Source of the DNA: JAEUOS01 sp965279115
Lineage (GTDB): Bacteria; Pseudomonadota; Gammaproteobacteria; Burkholderiales; JAEUOS01
Assembly (NCBI GenBank): GCA_965279115.1
Contig: OZ257137.1
Location: 4,278,001 to 4,342,000 of the forward strand
Length of the DNA: 64,000 bases
Direction: 5' to 3'
Numbering within the stretch: position 1 is the stretch's first letter; each line of letters begins with the position of its first letter. Under the pieces are notes generated by a model. The model was not told where the DNA came from, did not search any database, and saw only the letters and a list, made by a program, of their open reading frames with translations. This document shows positions 36,501 to 43,678 of the stretch, one piece after another. Position numbers and translations under genes: made by a program.

Positions 36501-37483
36501 GCGGCGGCGAGGCCGCGGTAGCCGCTGGAAGAAAACACCAGCAACATGCACCCCACCAGCATCGCGAGCAGCGACAACGCGGTAAGGCGCGCTGCATTCG
36601 TCGGTCGGCCGCCAGTCCCGCGTGGTAGCGCGATCACCAGCATCAGTACCAGGACGATTGCCGCGGCGGCATAGGTGGTGCGGGTGAAAGTCACAAGAAT
36701 CGCGTAGATGCTTGCAGCCAGAAGCGCAAGCGAGAACGACAACGGTCCCACGCGCGTATGGCCAAGCACCCGGAACACGCAAAACGGCAGGGCGAGCAAC
36801 AGGTAGCCGTCGAGAGACGCGCCACCGACATGGCTGCCCGAAAAAAGACCGGTCACCCGATATTCGGTCGCAAAGTCCATCAGCCCGGGAAACGCGGCAC
36901 GTTCCCACACGACCGAAACGCAGGCGCCGCACAGGCCGGCCAGCATGCCGGCAACCAGCAGGTCATTGCCGTGGTCACTTCTGGTGCGTGAGGCGTGCAG
37001 CCAAAGCGGAAACAGGACAATCGCGAAAAGCGGGCCCTTGATTACCCTTAGTGCGTTGAGACTGCTGTAGTAGTTGGTAAACGAATTGAGATCCAGTGGC
37101 TTGATCGGGTACAAACCAATCGCGAGACTCGCCACACAGGATGCAAGCAAGAAGCAGCAGGCCGCCAGCGCCGCGTGACTCGATTTCCGGTTCGGGCTGT
37201 CGGTTGTTCGCGGAGCAAGGGCTATCCGCAGGTAGCCCATCACGATCGTGACCAGGACCGCGATATCGAACTCTGAGAAAAAACTCCAGCCGACGAACGG
37301 GCGCAGATCCAGGACCGGCACCAGCGCGGGAATTACGGCCAGCCACGCATGCGGCCAAATCAGTAGCAGAACCGCGTACGTCGCGCTCGCAGCGACCAGC
37401 CAAGCCCAAAGCTCGTGTTGACTTAGCAGAATGCTTGTCAGCAGTGCGCTAACGACGGCGATTGGCGCGGCGAAATTACGCAT
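33590..37483 (-). CDS. O-antigen polymerase/ligase-like membrane protein fused to a beta-helix domain
   Basis: Product of 1297 residues. Residues 1 to about 480 are mostly transmembrane helices like Wzy/WaaL proteins. A long external loop follows (about 490-700): it opens with FGMGSGRFPDAYFW and contains a jelly-roll-like segment (FAARATTADASLEVAI ... IDIDDIALVDGDG). It leads to the ligase-type motif HAKNLFLHALFEQGMVG, then more helices to about 860. Residues about 950-1297 form a right-handed beta-helix, with an ELAREFNRARAGTSIVLTPG opening and repeated NVLREFN / NHISGF / NTLINTAG turns. The membrane half should join repeat units or transfer glycan to an acceptor. The periplasmic beta-helix could bind or process the product. 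It is a single-gene unit, divergent from gspG. Confidence 0.88.
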   Translation of the reverse strand: MRNFAAPIAVVSALLTSILLSQHELWAWLVAASATYAVLLLIWPHAWLAVIPALVPVLDLRPFVGWSFFSEFDIAVLVTIVMGYLRIALAPRTTDSPNRKSSHAALAACCFLLASCVASLAIGLYPIKPLDLNSFTNYYSSLNALRVIKGPLFAIVLFPLWLHASRTRSDHGNDLLVAGMLAGLCGACVSVVWERAAFPGLMDFATEYRVTGLFSGSHVGGASLDGYLLLALPFCVFRVLGHTRVGPLSFSLALLAASIYAILVTFTRTTYAAAAIVLVLMLVIALPRGTGGRPTNAARLTALSLLAMLVGCMLLVFSSSGYRGLAAALGTCCAAYFFADGRRCLPTAPKTFLAATCLGLLMLPALLLPKAVYGTYILLACAFAYTAMRERKTGGATSRLFCMFVALCCNSLAIAWYWNGVDALPAMALVVGLCLGLAWLNARRPGKLWRCSSTSLPAFAAVVIATGLVIPVLGNPYAAGRFATVGQDLSDRSRHWTSVLSMIEDDWVKRLFGMGSGRFPDAYFWRNAEGEFPGAYLFVQDGDNTFLRLTGPRYVVGYGDSLRFAQNIAPPQDATRLRFAARATTADASLEVAICEKHLIYAGQCVTRSVSIARGNGGWANFEVALDARAITETKTLVPRPFFLTIGTQSQGAKIDIDDIALVDGDGSEVLRNGSFSAGMRYWFFTSDRYHLAYHAKNLFLHALFEQGMVGLACILFALLPALARLGGRTNHGQLAQALAFALIGFAITGLFDSLIDDPQLALLFYLLMLICIASPRGAPASGEIAGSSTGRNAVRMTPGIASREAGGFGTRVVRFFLLGFGIPSALLVALSWFAYVLTERTPGEVLRHAEALVTDTPIVNRALAPLLPAAQARVERPVPPDSLPTLGKGAPDPEAVGISPTVNRATPQVSAARHMPMSPADQVVVRSTQELAREFNRARAGTSIVLTPGTFKLTETLQTMSEGSAAAPITVRALAPRSVIIESATVEAFKVVHPHWIFENLELVGTCARDHECEHAFHVAANGRNVMLRSNVLREFNAAVKVNGEQGAWPDSGVISYNTFANTRPRDTTRSVAMIDIVGASEWRVTDNHISGFVKAQGDKVSYGVFMKGAGRSGRIERNLVVCTPKSISQAGVRVGISFGGGSSDRAFCRDGSCAAEHVNGLAASNVIAHCNDFGIDVNNSTGISVIHNTLINTAGIDMRGARASASIQGNLLEGRIRHAAGAQASLIDNLVVPPSRYFANPDALDLRSVGAIPGVQVSSLVETDFCGDRRPPVSPAGASGMRSNCGPQKGPQGGR

Positions 37484-37723
37484 GTTCAGGCGATCAGACT
37501 CGGCGTCACGCCTTCATGCGACTCGACTGCGTGTCGAGCGTACCTTGGTTACATCTCGTTTCATCGGCAGAATTCTAGTCGCATACCGGATATGATAACG
37601 GTCGGTTAGCGGGGTACCGACGATTGCGGTGAAGCCGCGTCGGTACCCCCGCGAATGCGCGCCTGCCGGTCAAGGTCGAGAATAGTGAGCAACGCATTGA
37701 CGGGAATTCCCAGCTTTCACTTC
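37484..37723. promoter_or_regulatory. Divergent promoter region between the polymerase fusion and gspG
   Basis: This 240-bp gap precedes the whole secretion operon. TATGAT at 37591-37596 is a candidate plus-strand -10 element, without a convincing -35 at 16-18 bp. A strong inverted repeat lies just downstream (listed separately). An in-frame GTG at 37685 is an alternative gspG start. Confidence 0.4.
37611..37649. repeat. 12-bp perfect inverted repeat upstream of gspG
   Basis: GGGGTACCGACG (37611-37622) and CGTCGGTACCCC (37638-37649) are perfect inverted copies separated by 15 bp. The spacer contains a further CGG/CCG pairing. No T-run follows on either strand, so it is not a typical terminator. 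It sits after the candidate -10 and about 75 bp before gspG, so it could be an operator or an mRNA leader hairpin. Confidence 0.75.
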
Positions 37724-38167
37724 ATGAAACCGCCAGATTTTCTGCCTGCAAAGGGACCGGTTCGACGGGTTTCCGGCGGCTTCACCCTGCTGGAGCTCCT
37801 GGTGGTGATCGTCATCATCGGCCTCCTGGCGGGTTACGTCGGCCCGAAGTACTTTGGCCAGATCGGCAAATCGGAAGCCAAGGTCGCCAAGGCGCAGATC
37901 GATGCTTTCGAGAAAGCGCTGGACGCGTATCGTCTTGACGTGGGGAAATACCCGACAACCGAGCAAGGCCTTGCGGCCCTCGTGATCCGACCCGCCAACG
38001 AACCGAAGTGGCAGGGGCCGTATTTGCGCAAGGATGTTCCTCCCGACCCCTGGGGCAAGCCGTATGCGTACAAAGCGCCGGGCGCGCGTGCCGATTACGA
38101 CATCGTTTCACTTGGCAAGGACGGCCAGCCCGGTGGCGAGGGCGATGCGGCCGACATTTCCAACTAG
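37724..38167 (+). CDS. gspG: Major pseudopilin GspG
   Basis: Product of 147 residues from ATG 37724. A 19-residue basic leader ends at the prepilin site SGG|FTLLELLVVIVIIG with Glu at +5. The GspG body follows: DAYRLDVGKYPTTEQGL and the Ca-binding C-terminal region YDIVSLGKDGQPGGEGDAADI, both hallmarks of the major pseudopilin. It would polymerise into the short periplasmic pseudopilus that pushes folded substrates through the secretin. It opens a plus-strand operon with gspF and gspE; a prepilin peptidase to process it is not encoded in the window. Confidence 0.95.
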   Translation: MKPPDFLPAKGPVRRVSGGFTLLELLVVIVIIGLLAGYVGPKYFGQIGKSEAKVAKAQIDAFEKALDAYRLDVGKYPTTEQGLAALVIRPANEPKWQGPYLRKDVPPDPWGKPYAYKAPGARADYDIVSLGKDGQPGGEGDAADISN

Positions 38168-38227
38168 GGGCACAGCGCCGGGCGAGCGCGGTTTGCGCTG
38201 GTTGCCCGGTGGCCACAGGCGGAACCG

Positions 38228-39421
38228 ATGCAGAAGTTTGAAATCAAGGCTCTGACCGAATCCGGCCTGGTGGAAGTGTGGGCCCTGGAAGCGGCGGATG
38301 AGGCCGCCGCGCGGCGCATGGCATCCGAGCGCGGCGCCGAGGTGCTTGCCGCGCGGGGCCTGGGCGGTGTCGGCCTGGCGGTCAGGCGACGCCAGGGGCG
38401 CTTTCCGCTGATCCTGTTCACTCACGAGCTGCTGTCGCTGCTCGAGGCCGGGGTGCGCCTTCAGGCGGCACTGGAAACCCTGGCGCGCAAGGAGCGCGCC
38501 CCCGTGGTGCGCCGCGTCCTCGAAGCAGTGGTCGCCGATTTGACCCGCGGCCGGCGCATGTCCGACGCGCTGTCAGCCCAGCCGCAGGCGTTTCCGCCGC
38601 TGTATGTCGCAACGGTGCGGGCGAGCGAGAAAACCGGCGACTTGCGCGAGTCCTTGCAGCGCTTCGTGAGTTATCTCGAACGTGTTGAAATTCTCAAGCG
38701 CAAGGTGGTCAGCGCCCTCATCTACCCGTCGGTGCTCTTGTCGGTGGGCGCGTTGGTGGTGCTGTTCCTGATGCTCTACGTGATTCCGCGCTTCAGTTCC
38801 GTCTACGGCGAACTGGGGGAAAACCTGCCATGGGCATCGCGTCTCCTGGTGGAATGGGGGCGGCTGATAGGCAGCCACCCGGAACTGGCGATCGGCGGGC
38901 TTTTGTCGGTGCCGGCGCTGGCCGCGTTCGCGTTGACCCGGCGCGGCTTGCGGCTGTGGCTCGCGCAGCGTGCCTGGCGCATGCCGCGCATCGGTGAGCG
39001 CCTGCAAATCTACGCGCTGGCACGTTTTTACCGCACTCTTGGCATGCTGCTCAACAGCGGCATGGGTATAGAATTTGCCTTGGAGATGGCCGGCGATCTG
39101 CTGCCCGGCACCTTGCAGCCAAAGTTCGTCGCGGCCTCGCGGGACATCGAATCGGGGCTCTCGATCGCCCAGGCGATGGACCGCAACGGCCTTTCAACGG
39201 AGATCGCGCAGAGCCTGCTCCGGGTCGGTGAACAGGGCGGCAACATGGGCGAGATGATGGAACGCATCGCGGTTTTCTACGATGACGAGATGTCGCGCTG
39301 GATTGATTGGGCCACACGCCTGTTCGAACCCATCCTGATGGCAGGTATCGGGGTGGTCATCGGCGGCATCGTGGTCATGTTGTATCTGCCGATTTTCGAG
39401 TTGGCGGGGCGCATCCAGTAG
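38228..39421 (+). CDS. gspF: Inner-membrane platform protein GspF
   Basis: Product of 397 residues, the normal GspF/PilC length. Two copies of the T2SSF domain are seen (about 65-185 and 270-390). Each carries a conserved glutamate-glycine region (LLSLLEAGVRLQAAL and LGMLLNSGMGIEFAL), and they are joined by transmembrane helices near 165-190, 215-235 and 370-390. It forms the cytoplasmic-membrane platform that couples the GspE ATPase to pseudopilus assembly. It lies 60 bp after gspG and 18 bp before gspE. Confidence 0.95.
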   Translation: MQKFEIKALTESGLVEVWALEAADEAAARRMASERGAEVLAARGLGGVGLAVRRRQGRFPLILFTHELLSLLEAGVRLQAALETLARKERAPVVRRVLEAVVADLTRGRRMSDALSAQPQAFPPLYVATVRASEKTGDLRESLQRFVSYLERVEILKRKVVSALIYPSVLLSVGALVVLFLMLYVIPRFSSVYGELGENLPWASRLLVEWGRLIGSHPELAIGGLLSVPALAAFALTRRGLRLWLAQRAWRMPRIGERLQIYALARFYRTLGMLLNSGMGIEFALEMAGDLLPGTLQPKFVAASRDIESGLSIAQAMDRNGLSTEIAQSLLRVGEQGGNMGEMMERIAVFYDDEMSRWIDWATRLFEPILMAGIGVVIGGIVVMLYLPIFELAGRIQ

Positions 39422-39439
39422 GCGGGCGAAAGGCCGGAT

Positions 39440-41125
39440 ATGGGCGGTAGGGACGGCGCGGTTTTTGGATTGAGCCTGGCGGCGGTGGATCGCGCGCGCC
39501 GGGACGGGGACGCGCGCACGCTTATGCAACGGCTGGAGGAGCAATCGGGCCTGGCGGCCGAGCCATTCATTGCCGCTGTCGGCCAGTTGACGGCCATGCC
39601 GGTGCTTGCCATGGCCGACCTGCACGCCGGGCGGCCGGCGTTCGACGTGATTCCGTTCGCGCAGGCCAGCAAGCGTGGCTGCCTGCCGTTTCGCGACGCC
39701 AGCGGCGCGCTATGCTGCGTGGTCGGCAACCCGTTTGACGACGCGGTGTGCAGTTGGGCGGAGCATCGTGTGAGCGAACCGTTCACCTGGCACCTCGCCC
39801 ATCCCGCCGATATCGACGCCGCGTTCAAGCGCCACGAGGAGTCGGCGCGCGCCATGGACCAGGTGGCCGAGGTCGGCGCCGAAGGGAGCGATGGCGGGGA
39901 AGACGGCGGGCCGCAATTGTCGCTGCGTTCCATCAGCGCGGACGAAAGCCCGGTGGTCAAGCTGGTCAACTCGATGATTTACGACGCCCTGATGGCCGGT
40001 GCCAGCGACATCCACCTTGAAACCACGCCCGGCGGCATGCAAATAAAATACCGCCTTGACGGGGTGCTGGCCGACATCCGCTCGGTCAACGGGCACCAGG
40101 TGGCCGAGGAGGTGATCTCGCGCATCAAGTACGTGGCCCGCGCCGATATTTCGGAGCGTCGCAAGCCGCAAGACGGGCGTTTCAACGTCCCGGTCGAAGG
40201 CCGCAAGGTCGACATTCGCGTTTCGGTGATTCCTTCCATCCATGGCGAGAACGCCGTATTGCGCATTCTCGACAAGAAGGCGCTGGCCGACGAAATCAAG
40301 GGATTGCGACTCGATGGGCTTGGCTTCGACGCCGACCTGGTGGCACGCGTGCGCCAGCTTGCGCGCGAGGCCTATGGCATGCTGCTGGTGACCGGCCCGA
40401 CCGGCAGCGGCAAGAGCACCACCCTGTATGCCACGGTGTCGGAGATCAACGACGGGGTCGAGAAGATCATCACCATCGAGGATCCCGTCGAATACCAGTT
40501 GGCCGGGGTGACGCAAATCCAGGTCGACGAGGAAAAGGAACTCACCTTTGCCAAGGGGCTGCGCAGCATCCTGCGCCATGACCCAGACAAGATCCTGGTG
40601 GGCGAGATCCGCGATCCGGAAACCGCGCAAATCGCCATCCAGGCCGCGCTCACCGGGCACCTGGTGTTTTCCACCGTGCACGCCAACAACGCCTTCGACG
40701 TGATCGCACGCCTGGTGCACATGGGTATCGAACCCTACAACATTGTCTCGGCGATGAACGCGATCGTGGCGCAACGGCTGATTCGCAAGCTGTGCGCGCA
40801 TTGCTCGGTGCCTGACCAGCCGGCGGAGGCGTTGCTCACCGCCTCGCGGATATCCGCTGCGGAGGCAGGCAACTACCGTTTTCGCAAGGGCCTGGGTTGC
40901 GGACACTGTCGCGGCACCGGTTTTCGCGGCCGCAAGGCGATTGCAGAATTGCTTTTCTTGACCGACGAGTTGCGTGAACTCATATTGCAACGCGTCTCTG
41001 TGCGGGAACTGCGTGCCGCCGCGGCGCGCGGCGGCATGCGCGGCTTGCGCGAGGCCGCCCTGGAAGCGGTTCAGGCCGGTGAAACCACCTTGGCTGAGAT
41101 CAATCGTGTCACTCTGGCGCACTGA
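39440..41125 (+). CDS. gspE: Secretion ATPase GspE
   Basis: Product of 561 residues. The N1E domain occupies about 1-130. The ATPase core has Walker A GPTGSGKSTT with Lys325, the Asp box TIEDPVEYQL, Walker B ILVGEIRDPETA and the His box LVFSTVHANNAFD. A C-terminal zinc-binding module is formed by CAHC and CGHC pairs near 455 and 490, as in GspE/PilB. It drives pseudopilus extension by ATP hydrolysis at the cytoplasmic face. The next gene starts at a GTG within its last codons, implying coupling. Confidence 0.95.
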   Translation: MGGRDGAVFGLSLAAVDRARRDGDARTLMQRLEEQSGLAAEPFIAAVGQLTAMPVLAMADLHAGRPAFDVIPFAQASKRGCLPFRDASGALCCVVGNPFDDAVCSWAEHRVSEPFTWHLAHPADIDAAFKRHEESARAMDQVAEVGAEGSDGGEDGGPQLSLRSISADESPVVKLVNSMIYDALMAGASDIHLETTPGGMQIKYRLDGVLADIRSVNGHQVAEEVISRIKYVARADISERRKPQDGRFNVPVEGRKVDIRVSVIPSIHGENAVLRILDKKALADEIKGLRLDGLGFDADLVARVRQLAREAYGMLLVTGPTGSGKSTTLYATVSEINDGVEKIITIEDPVEYQLAGVTQIQVDEEKELTFAKGLRSILRHDPDKILVGEIRDPETAQIAIQAALTGHLVFSTVHANNAFDVIARLVHMGIEPYNIVSAMNAIVAQRLIRKLCAHCSVPDQPAEALLTASRISAAEAGNYRFRKGLGCGHCRGTGFRGRKAIAELLFLTDELRELILQRVSVRELRAAAARGGMRGLREAALEAVQAGETTLAEINRVTLAH

Positions 41126-41888
41126 GAGCGTGCGGGCCTATATCGGCGAGAGCGAGGTCGCAGTCGCGCATCTCGGCGGACGCGGTCGTGCGCCGGCGGT
41201 GGATCAGGTGAGCATGTCGGATGTGTCCGGCGGCTGGGCAGGCGCCCTTGGCGCGGTCGATCGCCTTCTGGTCGCGAGTGACGCGAAGAACGCCGATGGG
41301 CACGTCGTGCTGGGCGGCGCCTTTGTCGCCGGCCTCATACTTCCCTGGCAAGACAAATTGCTAAGCCGCGAAGAACGCGAGCGCTATGCCCGCCACCTTT
41401 ATATGAAGACCTTCGAGGACGAACCTGCCGGCATGACGCTGGTACTGGGAGAGGGCGGCTATGGAGAATCCGTCCCGGGGTTTTTTGTCCAGACAGAGAA
41501 GCTTTCGTCCCTGCAGGAATCTTTCAACGCCCGCGGTGCGCGCTTGCGCACGGTCGAACCTCTCCTGATCGCGGTGTTGAACCGGTTTCGCAAGAGAATT
41601 TCCGCTATCGATGACTGTGTCCTGGTTGTTTGCGAGGCGGATTTCGTGCACTTGGCCCTGTTCAGGTCGGGCGTATGGTCGACGCTTCGCAGCCGTCGGC
41701 TGGGCGCGCTGGCAGGCGGCCTGATGCAGGTCGTCCAGCGCGAGGTCAGTACCTTGCCGGCCCTGCCCAAGCATCTCTACCTGATGGAACACAAGCCGAC
41801 GGAAGCGGTTCCGGATCTTGCAGGCGTGGAGGTCATACGCCTGCGCCTGGTCCGAAACGCCGCCCCCGGCCTGGCGTTGATGCATTGA
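41106..41888 (+). CDS. PilM/GspL-like assembly protein
   Basis: Product of 260 residues if GTG 41106 is used (overlapping gspE by 20 bp); GTG 41130 would remove eight residues. Sequence similarity is low, but position and layout identify it: it precedes PilN-, PilO- and PilP-like genes as in type IV pilus and MSHA-type operons. The body alternates strands and helices, with a late ISAIDDCVLVVCEADFVHLAL strand and a LGALAGGLMQVVQREV helix, compatible with an actin-like PilM/GspL cytoplasmic domain. It would link GspE to the inner-membrane alignment complex. The assignment rests mostly on context. Confidence 0.6.
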   Translation: MSLWRTESVRAYIGESEVAVAHLGGRGRAPAVDQVSMSDVSGGWAGALGAVDRLLVASDAKNADGHVVLGGAFVAGLILPWQDKLLSREERERYARHLYMKTFEDEPAGMTLVLGEGGYGESVPGFFVQTEKLSSLQESFNARGARLRTVEPLLIAVLNRFRKRISAIDDCVLVVCEADFVHLALFRSGVWSTLRSRRLGALAGGLMQVVQREVSTLPALPKHLYLMEHKPTEAVPDLAGVEVIRLRLVRNAAPGLALMH

Positions 41889-41955
41889 GGCGCGACGTGG
41901 CGGAACTCAACCATTCCCGGTTCTCGCGTGCGGTCGTCGTCGTCGGGTGCTGCCC

Positions 41956-42489
41956 ATGACCGGCATACGTCGCCAGGAGGTCAATTTCGCCGGGCGGCGC
42001 ACGCCGCGTTGGTACGGCTGGGGCGGGTTGATGCTGGTCGCCTTGCTGGCAGCCGACGCGGCGGTCACTTACACGCGAAATGCCGCGCGTGCGGCCACAG
42101 CGAGCGCCGATGCGCATGCACCGCTGGCGCGGCCTGCCGCGGTGGTTCCGCCTGCGGAGCAGCGACGGCGCCAGAATGTGCTTGAGGACGCCCAGAAACT
42201 GGCCACACGCCTGGCTACGCCCTGGGATGGTCTATTCAATGCGATCGAACGTTCGGGCGGCAACGGTGTACAGGTGCAGGCGATCCGGCCGAATGCCGGT
42301 TCCCGCCAGATCGTGATTGCCGCAGAGGCGCGCGAGCTGACCGCGATGCTCAATTTCCTGACCCGTCTGGCGCGCGAACCAATGCTTGTCAGACCTTACA
42401 TCCAGGCGCAGGAAGAGAAGCCGGGCGGCGGCGCCTTCGCGTTGCAGTTCGTGGTTGTGGCGGATTGGCGCCAGGAGCCGGTCAAATGA
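41956..42489 (+). CDS. PilN-like inner-membrane assembly protein
   Basis: Product of 177 residues from ATG 41956 (GTG 41947 is also in frame). A short cytoplasmic start containing EVNFAGRR is followed by one transmembrane helix (WYGWGGLMLVALLAADAAV) and a periplasmic ferredoxin-like domain (about 85-177; VQVQAIRPNAGSRQIVI, ELTAMLNFLTRLA). This is the PilN/GspL-C arrangement. Together with the PilM-like protein before it and the PilO-like protein after it (ATGA overlap), it would form the ring that joins the ATPase to the secretin. Confidence 0.7.
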   Translation: MTGIRRQEVNFAGRRTPRWYGWGGLMLVALLAADAAVTYTRNAARAATASADAHAPLARPAAVVPPAEQRRRQNVLEDAQKLATRLATPWDGLFNAIERSGGNGVQVQAIRPNAGSRQIVIAAEARELTAMLNFLTRLAREPMLVRPYIQAQEEKPGGGAFALQFVVVADWRQEPVK

Positions 42490-43058
42490 AGCGCGCCGGT
42501 TTCCTGCTGTCGCGCATCGGCTGGACTGGCCGGCGAATGCTGGCGCGATTCGACATGCCGGCGCTGTTCGCACTGGCTGGCTGCGTTTTGCTGGTGTTGT
42601 TTCACCTGTTTGTCCTGGTTCCGCTGCAGCGCGGGCTTGAAGCTGCCGCCCGGGTTGACAGCAACCTGCGCACCGCGCCGGCGCGGGCGGTGCGGCAAGT
42701 GGCGCGCACCGAGGATGCTGAAGCGATCGCGGTTGAGCGGTTTTATGGGTTTTTTCGTGGTGCCGAGCGCCAGCCGGACGTGATCGCCCGGCTGGCCGTG
42801 ATGGCGGGCGATCTCGGGCTTGCGTATCGCAGGATCGACTATCGCCCATTGCCCGAGTCGAGTCTCGCGCTAGATGGCTTCCAGATCCAGATTCCGCTTG
42901 CGGGGACTTATCCGGATTTGCGCAATTTTGTTTCGACGGTATTGGCGCGCATGCCGACCATGACGCTTGACCAGATCGAAATCACCCGACGCAAGGACGG
43001 GAAGGAAGGCATTGAAGCGCAGGTCTTGTTCAGCTACCACTTCGTGGAGCCGCGATGA
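42486..43058 (+). CDS. PilO/GspM-like inner-membrane assembly protein
   Basis: Product of 190 residues. One transmembrane helix (about 24-46, LFALAGCVLLVLFHLFVLV) precedes a helical segment and a periplasmic ferredoxin-like domain with the PilO pattern IPLAGTYPDLRNFVSTVLARMP near 138-160, followed by a strand LDQIEITRR. PilO pairs with PilN in the inner-membrane alignment complex. It overlaps both its neighbours by 4 bp. Confidence 0.72.
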   Translation: MKRAGFLLSRIGWTGRRMLARFDMPALFALAGCVLLVLFHLFVLVPLQRGLEAAARVDSNLRTAPARAVRQVARTEDAEAIAVERFYGFFRGAERQPDVIARLAVMAGDLGLAYRRIDYRPLPESSLALDGFQIQIPLAGTYPDLRNFVSTVLARMPTMTLDQIEITRRKDGKEGIEAQVLFSYHFVEPR

Positions 43059-43678
43059 GTGTGCGTCCCGTGCGTATCGTGCTGGCGCTGACCTTGCTGG
43101 CGACAGTCGCAGCGGCGCTGTATCCGACCGAGGAGCCGAATATCGTCAGCCCGGTCGCACGCGGCGCTTCGGCTGGCAGCGCGATCGGCGCGGCGGCTGC
43201 AGCCGCCACGGCGGCTCCCGAGGCGGCGCCGCAGACCCGCCAGCCGGCGGCAGCGTCCGCGGCCGCATCCGGCAACGGAGCGGATTCCTTACCAGCCGCT
43301 GCGGCGGCAAGCGGCATTGCTGTCCTGGATATTGCCCGCCTGCGCCGTCCGCCATCGGTAATCGAGGGTGGTAATCCGTTTGTCCTTCCTCCCCCGCCAG
43401 CGCCGCCGGCGCCCAAACCCGCCAAGGTGGCCGCGCCGCCACCACCGCCTCCGCCAATGGCGCCGCCATTGCCGTTTCGCATGGTTGGAAGTATCGACGA
43501 AGAAGGAAAGGTGACCGTGTTTGCCGAGCGGGCCAACGGCGATGTGGTGGCCCTGCGGGTCGCCGAGATCGTCGACAATACCTATCGCGTCGATTCGATC
43601 GACGCCCGAACCATGACGCTCACCTATCTGCCCCTGGGGCAAAAGCAGACCCTGCCCCTGGGCGAGGCGATTCGATGA
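43055..43678 (+). CDS. PilP/GspC-like periplasmic linker protein
   Basis: Product of 207 residues with an N-terminal signal or anchor helix (VRIVLALTLLATVAAAL), about 100 residues of Ala/Pro-rich low complexity including long proline runs, and a C-terminal small beta domain (about 140-207; PFRMVGSIDEEGKVTVFAE, DRANGD-type turn, LTYLPLGQKQTLPL). This is the layout of PilP and GspC homology-region proteins, which reach across the periplasm and bind the secretin N0 domain. It sits directly before the secretin gene with an ATGA overlap. Confidence 0.7.
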   Translation: MSVRPVRIVLALTLLATVAAALYPTEEPNIVSPVARGASAGSAIGAAAAAATAAPEAAPQTRQPAAASAAASGNGADSLPAAAAASGIAVLDIARLRRPPSVIEGGNPFVLPPPPAPPAPKPAKVAAPPPPPPPMAPPLPFRMVGSIDEEGKVTVFAERANGDVVALRVAEIVDNTYRVDSIDARTMTLTYLPLGQKQTLPLGEAIR

